The notes under the pieces are model-generated. The model did no database searches. It had not been told where the DNA came from and worked only from the letters and a program-made list of their open reading frames with translations. The position numbers and the translations under genes were made by a program. Positions 9,917-18,569 of a DNA stretch of 56,985 bases are shown piece by piece (the first letter of the stretch is position 1; each line of letters starts with the position of its first letter). Source of the DNA: Spirulina sp. CCY15215 (GTDB lineage: Bacteria; Cyanobacteriota; Cyanobacteriia; Cyanobacteriales; Spirulinaceae). The stretch covers positions 1-56,985 of the forward strand of contig NZ_JACSWA010000535.1 in assembly GCF_016888125.1 (NCBI RefSeq), in the 5' to 3' direction.

Positions 9917-10162
9917 ATGTTAATGCTTCTTTTTCGGGTTGGTAAAGAACGTTATGCCCTCGATACGACCCTTGTTGTTGAGGTGATTCCCAAAGTTGAC
10001 CTCATCAAATATCACGGCACGCAGCCCGCGATCGCCGGACGTTTTAACTATCAGGGTCGGATCGTCCCCGTCCTCGATCTGAGTCAATTTTTGGCAGGAG
10101 AACCCTGTCCTGCTGTTTTAAGCACCCGGATCGTTATCGTCGATCTCGATATCCGTCAACCC
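9917..10162 (+). pseudogene. Truncated CheW-like gene
   Basis: The reading frame starts MLMLLFRVGKERYALDTTLV and continues through IAGRFNYQGRIVPVLDLSQF, clearly the first half of a CheW adaptor (about 75 residues). After TRIVIVD, near base 10145, the similarity stops. The frame then runs on only as the antisense of the neighbouring Uma2 gene until a stop at 10261. CheW proteins are usually 140-170 residues and need both beta-barrels to bridge chemoreceptor and CheA. The 3' half has been replaced, so this is most likely non-functional. No MCP or CheA gene follows. Confidence 0.75.
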
Positions 10163-10927
10163 CTAAAATTCCTCAATCCCATCGGGGTCAATGCCATTTT
10201 CAATGAGCAAGTTTCTGAAGCGATCGGCTCTTTGTCGTTCGCGATCGGCTCGTTCTTCTGAAGTGGGAATCCAATCTCCTGAAGTATCGTAAAAGCGCAA
10301 CCATAAGCGATCGATTCCTTTATGAATTCCTTGCCATAATCCCAATCCCAACTCCAATTCTTCTAACCACAAGCGATTATTACTTATTTCTAATTCTTGA
10401 TAGCAATTGTTTTCTAAATGAAACACCCGAAAAGCATCCTGTTGGCGGTCGTAAACAACATAGTACGGGACTTGCAAAATTTGCTCGTAAACCTGCCATT
10501 TTGTCGGATTCCCGTCGGGATCGGCTTCCACCTGCCCTAAATCTTGGGCTTGGGTGCTGGGGGACAATAACTCAACAACAATAAACGGATTGACTCCTTC
10601 TTGCCAGACGACGTAACTCAATCGTAAATCCCGTTCTTCGTACAATCGGGACACTCCAACAACCCCAAACCAATCCGGACGTTTATATCGCCGCGTGTTA
10701 TTTTCATCGTAATAAATATTCAAATCCATTGCCGAAAAAACCCGCTCTAATGGGTAAGTACGGAGTTGAAATGTTTGCTCTAAAAGTTCGGCTTGGATGG
10801 GGTGATACTGGTCGGGCAAACCGGATTCTCCTACTTCTTCACTCGGCAGATCGTACATGGTGGGTAAGTCTCTTCTTGGGGGAGAAGTTGAGAGTGAGTT
10901 TTTCTGCCTTTGGGTGAGGTTAATCAT
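10163..10927 (-). CDS. Uma2 family (DUF820) putative restriction-endonuclease-fold protein
   Basis: 254 residues of the Uma2/DUF820 family, abundant in cyanobacteria. The PD-(D/E)XK-like core is visible as KRPDWFGVVGV, then FIVVELLSPSTQAQD, then VPYYVVYDRQQDAFRVF. The N-terminus LPTMYDLPSEEVGESGLPDQYH is the common family opening. The C-terminus ERADRERQRADRFRNLL is a typical charged tail ending GIDPDGIEEF. Function is unknown, although the fold suggests a nuclease. Its 3' end abuts and truncates the cheW fragment, so it probably arrived here by rearrangement or transposition. The ATG at 10925-10927 is in a usual place; a second ATG lies at the YDLPSE motif. Confidence 0.85.
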   Translation of the reverse strand: MINLTQRQKNSLSTSPPRRDLPTMYDLPSEEVGESGLPDQYHPIQAELLEQTFQLRTYPLERVFSAMDLNIYYDENNTRRYKRPDWFGVVGVSRLYEERDLRLSYVVWQEGVNPFIVVELLSPSTQAQDLGQVEADPDGNPTKWQVYEQILQVPYYVVYDRQQDAFRVFHLENNCYQELEISNNRLWLEELELGLGLWQGIHKGIDRLWLRFYDTSGDWIPTSEERADRERQRADRFRNLLIENGIDPDGIEEF

Positions 10928-11178
10928 ATCACATGGGGAGAAATAAATTATTTTGCTGTCGTTTCTATTTTAACCACTTTAACTGGACTTACACAAACAT
11001 TGACCATTGATAACTCTACCCCTGTTTTGTCACTCTGGGAGATTTCAACAACTTTCCGCTTAGTGAGCGACAAGATAATTTTATAATCATACTTAAATCT
11101 GAAGAAAATTTAGACAAAAAGGAACGGTTATAAGCTATCATTATAGATTGATAAGCAGCAAAACCAAGAAGAAGGCTG

Positions 11179-12189
11179 ATGACATTACTCCTAGCAGGCG
11201 ATATTGGCGGCACGAAGACGATTTTACAAGCCGTAGAATTGACAGAGAAGGGACTTAACCCTATTTTTGAGGCAAAGTATCTCAGTCAAGATTTTGCCGA
11301 TCTCGTGCCGATCGCGCAACAATTTCTCGCAATGGCTACAAAGGAAGTAGGTCAGGAATTACACCCAGAGAAGGCCTGTTTTGCGATCGCGGGTCCGGTG
11401 GCAGATGATCGCTGTACTCTCACTAATTTGAGTTGGGTATTAGATGGACGGCGTTTGGAGAAGGAACTCGGTATCATAAAAGTGAGTTTAATTAATGATT
11501 TTGCCGCGATCGGCTATGGGGTTTTCGGATTAAAACTGGAGGATATTCACAGTTTACAGGATGTTCCGGCGGATAAGACGGCACCGATTGCGATTATTGG
11601 CGCGGGTACTGGTCTGGGAGAGGGGTTTGTGATTCCTCAAGAAACGGGATATCGGGTGTTTGCCTCGGAGGGAGGACACGCGGATTTTGCCCCTCGCAAT
11701 GAACGAGAGTTTAAGTTACTAAAATATTTTCACGAAGTAAGAGAGTTGAAGCGGGTATCTGTAGAAAGGGTCGTTTCTGGTATGGGAATTGCTGCTATTT
11801 ATGAGTTTTTAAAGTCTTTGGGAGAGATTCCCGAGTCGCTGGAAATTGGTAGGGCGATCGCGCAAAAAGATGCTGATATTGGCGCAATTGTTTCGCGAGG
11901 AGCCACGGAAAAAGGCGATCGCTTATGCAAGGAAACATTGGATTTATTTATCGATGCTTATGGGGCAGAAGCGGGCAATTTGGCTTTAAAATTATTACCT
12001 TATGGGGGATTATATATTGCAGGGGGAATTGCGGCGAAAATTCTCCCCGTATTACAAGAAGGCAAGTTTATGACGGCTTTTAACACAAAAGGTCGCGTCA
12101 GTCCCATTTTAAATAATGTTCCTATTCATGTCATTTTAAATCCACAAGTTGGCTTATTAGGTGCGGGAATTTGTGCAAATCAATTATAG
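11179..12189 (+). CDS. glk: Glucokinase
   Basis: 336 residues of the Glk-type ROK-like glucokinase family, which phosphorylates glucose to glucose 6-phosphate with ATP in the cytosol. LLAGDIGGTKTILQAVEL is the ATP phosphate-binding signature. INDFAAIGYG holds the catalytic Asp region. IGAGTGLGEGFVI and FASEGGHADFAPRN contribute the glucose-binding Glu/His. Length and motifs are typical of cyanobacterial Glk. The ATG at 11179 follows a purine-rich AAGAAGAAGG. It stands alone, between the Uma2 gene and convergent cobK-side genes, and complements gnd in sugar catabolism. Confidence 0.94.
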   Translation: MTLLLAGDIGGTKTILQAVELTEKGLNPIFEAKYLSQDFADLVPIAQQFLAMATKEVGQELHPEKACFAIAGPVADDRCTLTNLSWVLDGRRLEKELGIIKVSLINDFAAIGYGVFGLKLEDIHSLQDVPADKTAPIAIIGAGTGLGEGFVIPQETGYRVFASEGGHADFAPRNEREFKLLKYFHEVRELKRVSVERVVSGMGIAAIYEFLKSLGEIPESLEIGRAIAQKDADIGAIVSRGATEKGDRLCKETLDLFIDAYGAEAGNLALKLLPYGGLYIAGGIAAKILPVLQEGKFMTAFNTKGRVSPILNNVPIHVILNPQVGLLGAGICANQL

Positions 12190-12238
12190 ATTTACAACAA
12201 TGAATAGCGATCGGGGGATTATGTCACCATTATTAAGT

Positions 12239-12511
12239 TTATTTAGTTTGTTCGATCATGCTCACAAGAGTATGATGAGCATCTTTAGCATCTACTAAAG
12301 TATGGTCGAAAGAGATCCGCATGGGGATATCTGTCCCATTGGCTTGTACCGTTAAATTCATACCTTCCGCATCGATCGCCAGCATTTGGGCGCTAGTGGC
12401 TTCCGGAGTCTTGCCAAAAACGCGGGCATATAAGACGATCGCATCGCTATGATCTTTATTCATGTGCTTGCAAATGCGATCGCTAACTTCTGGGGTTAGG
12501 GAATCTACCAT
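12239..12511 (-). CDS. DUF2470 domain-containing protein
   Basis: 90 residues from the ATG at 12511, which has a well-placed GAGGAG in the cobK-DUF2470 gap. An in-frame longer reading into cobK is less likely. SDRICKHMNKDHSDAIVLYA is the DUF2470 signature; the domain is the C-terminal helper of heme-utilisation and pyridoxamine-oxidase-like proteins (HugZ). In cyanobacteria a stand-alone DUF2470 protein is common. It follows the cobK stop by 20 bp on the same strand, so the pair is probably an operon. A link to tetrapyrrole metabolism is suggested by context and family but not proven. Confidence 0.85.
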   Translation of the reverse strand: MVDSLTPEVSDRICKHMNKDHSDAIVLYARVFGKTPEATSAQMLAIDAEGMNLTVQANGTDIPMRISFDHTLVDAKDAHHTLVSMIEQTK

Positions 12512-12531
12512 TGTTTTTCTCCTCAAGTGAA

Positions 12532-13302
12532 CTATTTTAAATGCCGATCGCAAAACGCGAAAACATCTTCTAAATTTGCAGTTTGTTGGGGATAACTTAC
12601 GGAAGGTCGCGCAACAACCAGTAAAGGAATTCCCAATTTAGCAGCAACGGATCGCTTAATCTCCTCTCCTCCTTCTCGTCCCGATGCCTTGGTCACAACC
12701 AAATCGATGTGCCACTGTCTCCAAAGTGCCTCCTCAAGTTCCCCAGAAAGGGGAGGACGCAGGGCAATGAGTCGATGCGGGGAAAATCCAGCCGCGATCG
12801 CCACTTCTAATGAGTTTACAACAGGAAGGACGCGGGCAAAAAGAGTGGCGCGATCGTGCCAAGGTTGAAAAAGAGGTAAAGTTTTACATCCCACCGTCAG
12901 CAAGACGCGGCGATCGCACAGATAATCCCCAGCCAGCAATTCCTGGAAACTCTCGACCAATATTTCCCCTTCTGTTGCCAAGACTGGACGTTCATAGCGT
13001 AAATAGGGAATCTTAAATTGAGCGCTTATGGCGATCGCATGGTGAGAAATACTGCTGGCATAGGGGTGGGAAGCATCCACCACAGCAGCAATTGTTTCCC
13101 GGCACAAAAATTCCTTGAGTCGATCGGGGGTTAAGCGTCCTGTGCGAATATCGAGCCTTGGACTGGGGGGATAAAGCGATCGCGCGGCCTCCGTCGTCAC
13201 CGTGACCAAACAGGGAATGCTACGAGAGACTAACAAGGTGACAATCTCGCGACTTTCACTCGTTCCCCCAATTATCCACACCTTTTTCAGGGTTTTGAGC
13301 AA
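12532..13302 (-). CDS. cobK: Precorrin-6A reductase (CobK/CbiJ)
   Basis: 256 residues. WIIGGTSESREIVTLLVSR is the NADPH-binding start of CobK/CbiJ. IRTGRLTPDRLKEFL and VVDASHPYASSISHHAIA are the family signature (the DASHPYA motif near the active site). LTVGCKTLPLF and the C-terminal VVTKASGREGG (substrate contact) are also present. It reduces the precorrin-6A (or cobalt-precorrin-6A) macrocycle in corrinoid biosynthesis, in the cytosol. Other cob/cbi genes are not in the window. It lies 4 bp after a small membrane-protein gene and 20 bp before the DUF2470 gene, all on the reverse strand. Confidence 0.92.
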   Translation of the reverse strand: MLKTLKKVWIIGGTSESREIVTLLVSRSIPCLVTVTTEAARSLYPPSPRLDIRTGRLTPDRLKEFLCRETIAAVVDASHPYASSISHHAIAISAQFKIPYLRYERPVLATEGEILVESFQELLAGDYLCDRRVLLTVGCKTLPLFQPWHDRATLFARVLPVVNSLEVAIAAGFSPHRLIALRPPLSGELEEALWRQWHIDLVVTKASGREGGEEIKRSVAAKLGIPLLVVARPSVSYPQQTANLEDVFAFCDRHLK

Positions 13303-13306
13303 TCCC

Positions 13307-13507
13307 TTAACGTCCCTTTAATGCTTTCTGAAAATTTTGCCGATAGGATTTGTTCGTAATTAATAAAACTGGCCAAAGTAACGATAAGGCGACGCGATTT
13401 GTGAAGCCTGGCTGGAAGTTGGTTTGTTTGTATCCTTTCCAGAATTTCCAAATCCCAGCCCCATAAACCACGATCGCAATCACACCAAATATCCACATAG
13501 TCTTCAA
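13307..13507 (-). CDS. Conserved small membrane protein
   Basis: 66 residues. An N-terminal hydrophobic helix (IFGVIAIVVYGAGIWKFW) is followed by a basic segment, a second short hydrophobic stretch (VALSLLWPVLLI) and the basic tail NKSYRQNFQKALKGR. I recall very similar proteins annotated as hypothetical across cyanobacteria, which supports this frame over the overlapping 78-residue one. No function is known. It ends 4 bp before cobK on the same strand and may be co-transcribed. The start may be the ATG at 13507 or the one 9 bp in (MWIFG). Confidence 0.7.
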   Translation of the reverse strand: MKTMWIFGVIAIVVYGAGIWKFWKGYKQTNFQPGFTNRVALSLLWPVLLITNKSYRQNFQKALKGR

Positions 13508-13610
13508 TCCTTAAATTCACCAAGAGTTTGCCTATATATCAGTTTAACAAGTTAGGAAATGTGGCAACTGCAATGCCTCATATACCCACTCTTTCGCGAT
13601 CGCGCGATCC

Positions 13611-14318
13611 TTAAGGGGTTTGTTGCTGCAGCGATCGCACGTATTGTAAAGATTCATCGGATAAAACAAGTATAATTTGCTTCAATCCTTCTTCCTCGGA
13701 ATTGGCTAAAGTGTCGATAACCGCCTCTAAAGGGATCACTTGAACCCTGATGCTATTGGCTTGGTTAGGATTTTGTTGGGTAAAGCGGTTGACAAGGGCA
13801 TCAAGTTTTTGTTTCTCAAAAAAGAAGGGAATCACTTGGCGATCGTTAACGGTAATACTCAGATAGCCTCCCGTTGATTCGGCCTTGGCCGCAAAAAGAG
13901 GTGTACCTTGAAAATCTTGTTGAACCTGTTGTGCAGCTTCAACTTGTCCTCGCATCGAGACAAACTCAAACTGAACTGAACTTTGCGCTCGAGCCTGTCG
14001 GACAATTTGAATGAGGGGGAGGGGTGAAACTTGCAGTTGGCGTGCTAGATCGGGATTGTTTGTACCGAGATTGGTGATAAATGATTGAGCGTCACTACGG
14101 CTGATGAAGACTCCCGCAACTTGTTCTCCTTCTTGACTCGATGCGGTTAAAGGTTTTCCTTCTGCGTCCGTTACCATAAAAACCGGGATAGGGGAAAGAA
14201 TGCGCTCAACATCACCGTCAGGTAACGCATAAGCGGTGAAATTTTGGCTTCCCATACCGAGGAGAATGCCGAAAGAAATACCTAAACTTGCTGTCCAACG
14301 GACTAATAATGATTTCAT
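13611..14318 (-). CDS. Tic22 family protein
   Basis: 235 residues with an N-terminal signal segment (ASLGISFGILLGMG, then AYA). The body contains two repeats of the Tic22 type: RILSPIPVFMVTDAEGKPL...GVFISRSDAQSFI and GTPLFAAKAES...YLSITVNDRQVIPFFFEKQKLD. Cyanobacterial Tic22 is a periplasmic or thylakoid-lumen chaperone needed for outer-membrane biogenesis; the plant homologue serves chloroplast protein import. Length fits the family (230-280). It is a single gene on the reverse strand. About 160 bp without a gene separates it from the MscS gene. Confidence 0.87.
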   Translation of the reverse strand: MKSLLVRWTASLGISFGILLGMGSQNFTAYALPDGDVERILSPIPVFMVTDAEGKPLTASSQEGEQVAGVFISRSDAQSFITNLGTNNPDLARQLQVSPLPLIQIVRQARAQSSVQFEFVSMRGQVEAAQQVQQDFQGTPLFAAKAESTGGYLSITVNDRQVIPFFFEKQKLDALVNRFTQQNPNQANSIRVQVIPLEAVIDTLANSEEEGLKQIILVLSDESLQYVRSLQQQTP

Positions 14319-14478
14319 TGTTCGCGGTCTTAATCTGTCTGTTTGTTTGCCTGCTAAGATTTAGCTTACCTCGCGATCGCAGTTTTTCCCATTTTGACTG
14401 ACCTCTTTTGCCAGAAAAATCTCGATTTTTCTTTATCCCCTAATCAAGGTATGATTTGACAAACACGATAAACGATAA

Positions 14479-16257
14479 CTAAAACTGCCAAAATCTTCTC
14501 TTTTTCTTAGTTGTTTCTTTGGGCGTTTGCACTTGAGTATCTGTATTCATTAGTTGATTTGACTGGGGAGGTTGATTTGATTTGGGGGGTTGAGGTTTAA
14601 CAATTTTTGGTCGTTCTTGTTTAGCATTTCTGGCAATTTGGTTTCTTTCTTCTTTTTCAAGTTTAACTGCCCAGTCGGGTTTATCTGCCATTTCACTCAC
14701 AGGAATATATATCCCTTCACGGTCGAATTCTTCTTTGTAGCGTTTCCTTAAAATACGTTGGATTTGTAAATGTTGCCCTGGTTTGACTTTAGTTTTGGTA
14801 TGAATAACAATACGAATATCGCCAAATTCCTCAATTCCCTCAAAATGCGTGGGTTCGAGAACATCTTCATTTTCTTCTTGGAGTTGATAACCGATCGCCT
14901 CAATAATTTCGTAAAGGCGATCGAGATTGGTATTATAATCGACCCCAATATCAACCGCAGCATAAACAAACTCTTTTGAGTAGTTGGTAATCGAGGTAAT
15001 ATCCCCATTGCGTAAAATATGGACTTGTCCGTGATGATGGCGAAGGCGTGTCGTCCTCAATTCGATCGCTTCTACATATCCCGATGCTTCTTCTGTTTCA
15101 ATGTAATCCCCCACTAAATAATAGTTTTCAAAGAGAATAAAGAAACCGGAAACAATATCATTAACTAAATTTTGCGCCCCAAAACCGACGGCTAACCCCA
15201 ATATCCCTGCACCTGCTAAGATAGGGGCTGGATCCACTCCAATGGTATCGAGCATAAAAACTCCCGATCCGAAATAAACAAAATATTTGGAAATACTTTG
15301 GACGAGAGGTGTTATTGTTTCGCGGCGTTGTTGTTGAGTGGGGGTTAAATCTTGGGAATTGAGCAGTAATTCTTCAACCGATAAATAAATAACTGAGATT
15401 AAGATGCGACTTAGAAGAACGATCGCAATTAATTTAATTCCAACGGGTCCCCAGTTCGATAAACCAGCAACAAAATCAATCTGTTGAATAACCAATGTTG
15501 CCATGATAATATAAATAATATATTCCAAACAACGCTTGAGAAATGAAACTAGATGTCGGAGTTGTTCGTAAAATCGTAAGATATTGTCTGGGTTAGAATA
15601 TTTAACACTAAGACCGTCAAGGCTATCAATGATGACTGCAACAATTTTAAAAATTAGCAAGCCGATAGCAATAATTATATAAATTCGCAGTAAAATATAT
15701 AAGTATTTAGTAACAACAGCAGGTAGAATCAGAAATTGAGCGCAAAGAATGGCGATCGCAATCCAAGATGCACTATTAATGTTCTTTTTAAAGGCATTAA
15801 AAAAGTCGGCAACGCTGTCATCATTATCAGCAATTCCGTCAAATTTTTGAGCGTATTTTGATACACTATCCAATCCATTATTAAAAATTCGTAAAGCAAT
15901 ACTTGTAACAATAATTGCTCCAATACTTTTGACCACTCCTAAACCCAGAGAAATCCAAAATTCTGTGGGAATTTTGCGAATGAGTTCTAAGCTATAATCG
16001 CGAATATTTTCACCGCGATAGATCAGAAAACTATTAATACCAACGATACCCAAAGAAACTAGAAAACTAATCAGAAAAAGAAAACCGCGTACATTGCGAC
16101 GAATTGCGGAAGCACTGCTTTTCCTTTTTTCCAGTATCGGGATTTTGAAAATTTGTCGATAGAGTTTGCTAAAGCTCCAATCAACGAGAAAGAAAAAGAT
16201 AAGAACTAAACTAACTTCTGCAACAATGGTAATGATATTAATTGTCATCGTCGTCAT
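14479..16257 (-). CDS. Mechanosensitive ion channel family protein (MscS type, long)
   Basis: 592 residues. About six or seven hydrophobic segments occupy the first 340 residues. The MscS pore and beta domain follow: ILAGAGILGLAVGFGAQNLVNDIVSGFFILFENYYLVGDYIE holds the Gly/Ala-rich pore helix and the FxxLxxNxFxVGDxI motif, then TRLRHHHGQVHILRNGDI. The C-terminus is a cytosolic ferredoxin-like domain plus a Pro/Gln/Lys-rich tail. It opens under membrane tension to release solutes on osmotic downshock. The extended N-terminus puts it among the large cyanobacterial MscS-like proteins. A 15-bp tandem repeat lies just upstream of its start. Confidence 0.92.
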   Translation of the reverse strand: MTTMTINIITIVAEVSLVLIFFFLVDWSFSKLYRQIFKIPILEKRKSSASAIRRNVRGFLFLISFLVSLGIVGINSFLIYRGENIRDYSLELIRKIPTEFWISLGLGVVKSIGAIIVTSIALRIFNNGLDSVSKYAQKFDGIADNDDSVADFFNAFKKNINSASWIAIAILCAQFLILPAVVTKYLYILLRIYIIIAIGLLIFKIVAVIIDSLDGLSVKYSNPDNILRFYEQLRHLVSFLKRCLEYIIYIIMATLVIQQIDFVAGLSNWGPVGIKLIAIVLLSRILISVIYLSVEELLLNSQDLTPTQQQRRETITPLVQSISKYFVYFGSGVFMLDTIGVDPAPILAGAGILGLAVGFGAQNLVNDIVSGFFILFENYYLVGDYIETEEASGYVEAIELRTTRLRHHHGQVHILRNGDITSITNYSKEFVYAAVDIGVDYNTNLDRLYEIIEAIGYQLQEENEDVLEPTHFEGIEEFGDIRIVIHTKTKVKPGQHLQIQRILRKRYKEEFDREGIYIPVSEMADKPDWAVKLEKEERNQIARNAKQERPKIVKPQPPKSNQPPQSNQLMNTDTQVQTPKETTKKKRRFWQF

Positions 16258-16313
16258 GGTCGATTTGCCCTTTTGCGATCAATAATTACTTATAAGACTT
16301 ATTGATTTGTTTA

Positions 16314-16403
16314 CATGGAGAAAGATAGCATGGAGAAAGATAGCATGGAGAAAGATAGCATGGAGAAAGATAGCATGAAGAAAGATAGCATGAAGAAAGA
16401 TAG
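16314..16403. repeat. 15-bp tandem repeat, six copies
   Basis: Six head-to-tail 15-bp units of CATGGAGAAAGATAG; the last two have A for the second G of GGAG. It lies 57 bp upstream of the MscS gene in the 357-bp gap to the ABC transporter genes. Because 15 is a multiple of three, the forward strand has an open frame 16315-16491 encoding MEKDS repeats plus a 28-residue tail (58 residues). That frame shows no ribosome binding site, and I do not call it a gene. The rest of the gap shows no feature. Confidence 0.9.
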
Positions 16404-16614
16404 AACTTTTGAATTAGTTGAACTATTGTTCGTGGGTAAATCCGCGATCGCGTTCTCCTTATTTTACAAAACTTCTAAACTTATCTTCTAAACTTATCAA
16501 TGTATTCTTATCATGAGCAATTGAGGGCGAATTGTCAATGAGTTCCTTTTTCTGGTATTCGGAAAAGGAATTGTGGGTTTATTATCGCGTAAAACTAAGA
16601 GAATGCGATCGCGG

Positions 16615-17349
16615 CTAGGTACTATATTTTAAATATTTGCTGACTGTCTCTTGGGGTTCTCCTGCAAACATTAATTTACCACGATCCAACCAAATCACCC
16701 GCTCGCAATATTGGCGAATAAAATCTAAATCGTGAGATACTACTAAAATAGTTGCATTTCCCTGCCAAAAACTATCGATGCGCTTTTTGCATTTCATCTT
16801 AAAATGCTCGTCTCCAACGGATAAAACTTCATCGAGAATGAGAATATCTGGCTGTACGTCGGTAGCGATCGCAAACCCCAAACGTGCTTTCATGCCCGAG
16901 GAAAGTCCTTTCACCGGCAGTAATTTAAACTCTTCTATTTCGGCAAATTCTAAAATTTCTCTTGCCCTTTGTTTCATTTCCGCACGGGAAAAACCCAATA
17001 AAACCCCATAGAGAATAATATTATCATAAACAGAAATATCCTTATCAAATCCTGCTTCTAGCTCCAACAAGGGGGCGATGCTGCCTTGTACCCTAACTTT
17101 ACCTTTAGTTGGTTCTAAAATACCGCACATCAACTTTAAGAGCGTCGATTTTCCTGACCCATTTGCACCGACAATTCCTACTTTTTCATGAGCATTCACA
17201 GTCAGATTGATACTATCCAAAACCAAGCGCCGAACAGGTTTGCGATAATTTCCTTCTAACATAGAAAAAAACGTCCTTTTCAGGTCGTAAGAAAACTCCT
17301 CCTGGGTCCGTCGTAACAGCGACACATTATCTAAACGAATTAACTCCAT
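16615..17349 (-). CDS. ABC transporter ATP-binding protein, polysaccharide export (Wzt/TagH type)
   Basis: 244 residues. Walker A is GANGSGKSTLLK, the signature is LSSGMKARLGFA, Walker B is DILILDEVLSVGD, and the switch is VVSHD. The N-terminal SLLRRTQEEFSYDLKRTFFSML and the NRKP-like YRKPVRR segment are typical of polysaccharide and teichoic-acid exporters. It stops right after the NBD, so it lacks the C-terminal carbohydrate-binding domain seen in Wzt of O8/O9a systems. Export therefore does not depend on a terminal modification recognised by this subunit. It lies 3 bp downstream of its permease gene. It powers export of a lipid-linked glycan across the plasma membrane. Confidence 0.92.
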   Translation of the reverse strand: MELIRLDNVSLLRRTQEEFSYDLKRTFFSMLEGNYRKPVRRLVLDSINLTVNAHEKVGIVGANGSGKSTLLKLMCGILEPTKGKVRVQGSIAPLLELEAGFDKDISVYDNIILYGVLLGFSRAEMKQRAREILEFAEIEEFKLLPVKGLSSGMKARLGFAIATDVQPDILILDEVLSVGDEHFKMKCKKRIDSFWQGNATILVVSHDLDFIRQYCERVIWLDRGKLMFAGEPQETVSKYLKYST

Positions 17350-17352
17350 CGA

Positions 17353-18180
17353 TTACAGAAGGTCCATAAACTGCGATCGCCACCGTTGAAAACACAACCA
17401 GCCTACACTCAACACTAACACTCCATTGAGCAAAGAATGCACAATGGGGTAGGGTGCGGGAAGAGTCCCTGAAATGGCAATATCTCGCAGGCTCTCCAAA
17501 ATAGGATAGAGAGGATTGAAAACTAGAAATTGACGTAAATTAGGGGGAACAATAGTAGGAGGATAAAAAATTGGCGTACTCAATCCTAAAACAAAAACAA
17601 TTACCTCATAAAAATTAGGTAGATCCCGGAAAAAAACATAGAGTGCGCTGACCAAGAAAGCAACACCTACACATAACAAAAACATTGAGAGAATCGGAAA
17701 CACGAGCAATAAAACATTGAGGGGATTTTTGGAGGTAAAAAGGGTGACGATCGCCAGGACAGGAACCACTCCTGCAATAAATTGAAACATATTTGCCATG
17801 ACCATCGAGACGGGAAATACGCTGACGGGAAGACGAATTTTATTTAAGAGAGGACTTCCCCAAACGACAATATTAACACTTTGGATTGTTGCCGTGGAAT
17901 ATAAATTAATAACCGTTAGCCCTGTAAAGGCAGCAAGCATATAGTTTAATAAAGAATTATCGTAGTAGGTAGCAAAAATATTACCAAAAATGGCGGCATA
18001 CAACCCCGTCATGACCAAGGGATTCAAAACCGACCAATAAATCCCTAAGAAAGAGCCTCGGTATCGTACCTTCAAATGCCGTGCTGACAGGACGTAAACT
18101 AAATCCCAATAGCGGCGAAAATCTTCCCAAGTTGCATTGCCAGGAAGGGAAAGAGCCATGAACTTACTATAAACGGTCAA
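17353..18180 (-). CDS. ABC transporter permease, polysaccharide export (Wzm/TagG type)
   Basis: 275 residues of the ABC-2 permease family. LVYVLSARHLKVRYRGSFLGIYWSVLNPL is the classic Wzm/TagG N-terminus. Six hydrophobic segments follow, with FVLGLSTPIFYPPTIVPPNLR before the last ones. It is the membrane subunit of a lipopolysaccharide/EPS exporter and is coupled to the ATPase gene 3 bp downstream. Two other reverse-strand GT genes and a sugar transferase elsewhere in the window could feed it, but they are not in the same operon. The 166 bp upstream of its start contains short degenerate AGAGGTAAGAGGT-like repeats and no gene. Confidence 0.92.
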   Translation of the reverse strand: MTVYSKFMALSLPGNATWEDFRRYWDLVYVLSARHLKVRYRGSFLGIYWSVLNPLVMTGLYAAIFGNIFATYYDNSLLNYMLAAFTGLTVINLYSTATIQSVNIVVWGSPLLNKIRLPVSVFPVSMVMANMFQFIAGVVPVLAIVTLFTSKNPLNVLLLVFPILSMFLLCVGVAFLVSALYVFFRDLPNFYEVIVFVLGLSTPIFYPPTIVPPNLRQFLVFNPLYPILESLRDIAISGTLPAPYPIVHSLLNGVLVLSVGWLCFQRWRSQFMDLL

Positions 18181-18346
18181 CAGTCAACAATAAACAGTTA
18201 AGAGGCAAGAGTCAAGAGGCAGGAGGTAAGAGGTAAGATTAGGTAGGTTCTTTACGGGTTACGCTTTACTTCTTCCCCTCTTCTCCCTTTTCCCGTAAAC
18301 TGTGTAGTGGTCAAAATTTTTACAGCAAACTGAGGTTAGAGTCGGA

Positions 18347-18538
18347 ATGGAAATCGGGACAAAAGTTAAAATCTGTCGGATTCGCGATCGCGTCGGTCAA
18401 GATATTGCTAAGAAACTCGGCGCAGTTGGTACGATTACCGGCTATAAAATGACTGATGGTAGCGGCGTAGGCCTGATTGTCGAATTTGCCGACAACAGTG
18501 CCAGTTGGTTCTTTGAAGATGAACTCAAAACAGTTTAG
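18347..18538 (+). CDS. DUF2862 domain-containing small protein
   Basis: 63 residues: MEIGTKVKICRIRDRV, then GQDIAKKLGAVGTITGYKM, then WFFEDELKTV. This is the cyanobacteria/plastid-restricted DUF2862 family, an SH3-like small beta-barrel by appearance. Function is unknown. It is 31 bp upstream of the ArsA-like gene on the same strand, and chlG follows. I recall this order in other cyanobacteria, so it may be an ancestral operon. Confidence 0.85.
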   Translation: MEIGTKVKICRIRDRVGQDIAKKLGAVGTITGYKMTDGSGVGLIVEFADNSASWFFEDELKTV

Positions 18539-18569
18539 GAACAGTTTACAAATAGTTTAAAACATTGTA

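Noticed and set aside
10928-11178. Possible small gene or RNA in the 251-bp gap before glk.
   Set aside because: Short frames only, without RBS or recognisable product; no stable structure seen.
13287-13523. 78-residue reverse-strand frame overlapping the small membrane protein.
   Set aside because: It overlaps the 66-residue frame, which has a membrane helix and resembles known cyanobacterial proteins.
13303-13610. Cobalamin riboswitch upstream of cobK.
   Set aside because: No B12-box-like sequence or room for the ~200-nt fold; a small gene lies directly upstream.
16315-16491. Short gene encoding MEKDS repeats.
   Set aside because: No ribosome binding site; the frame exists because the repeat is a multiple of three. 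Kept as a finding only.
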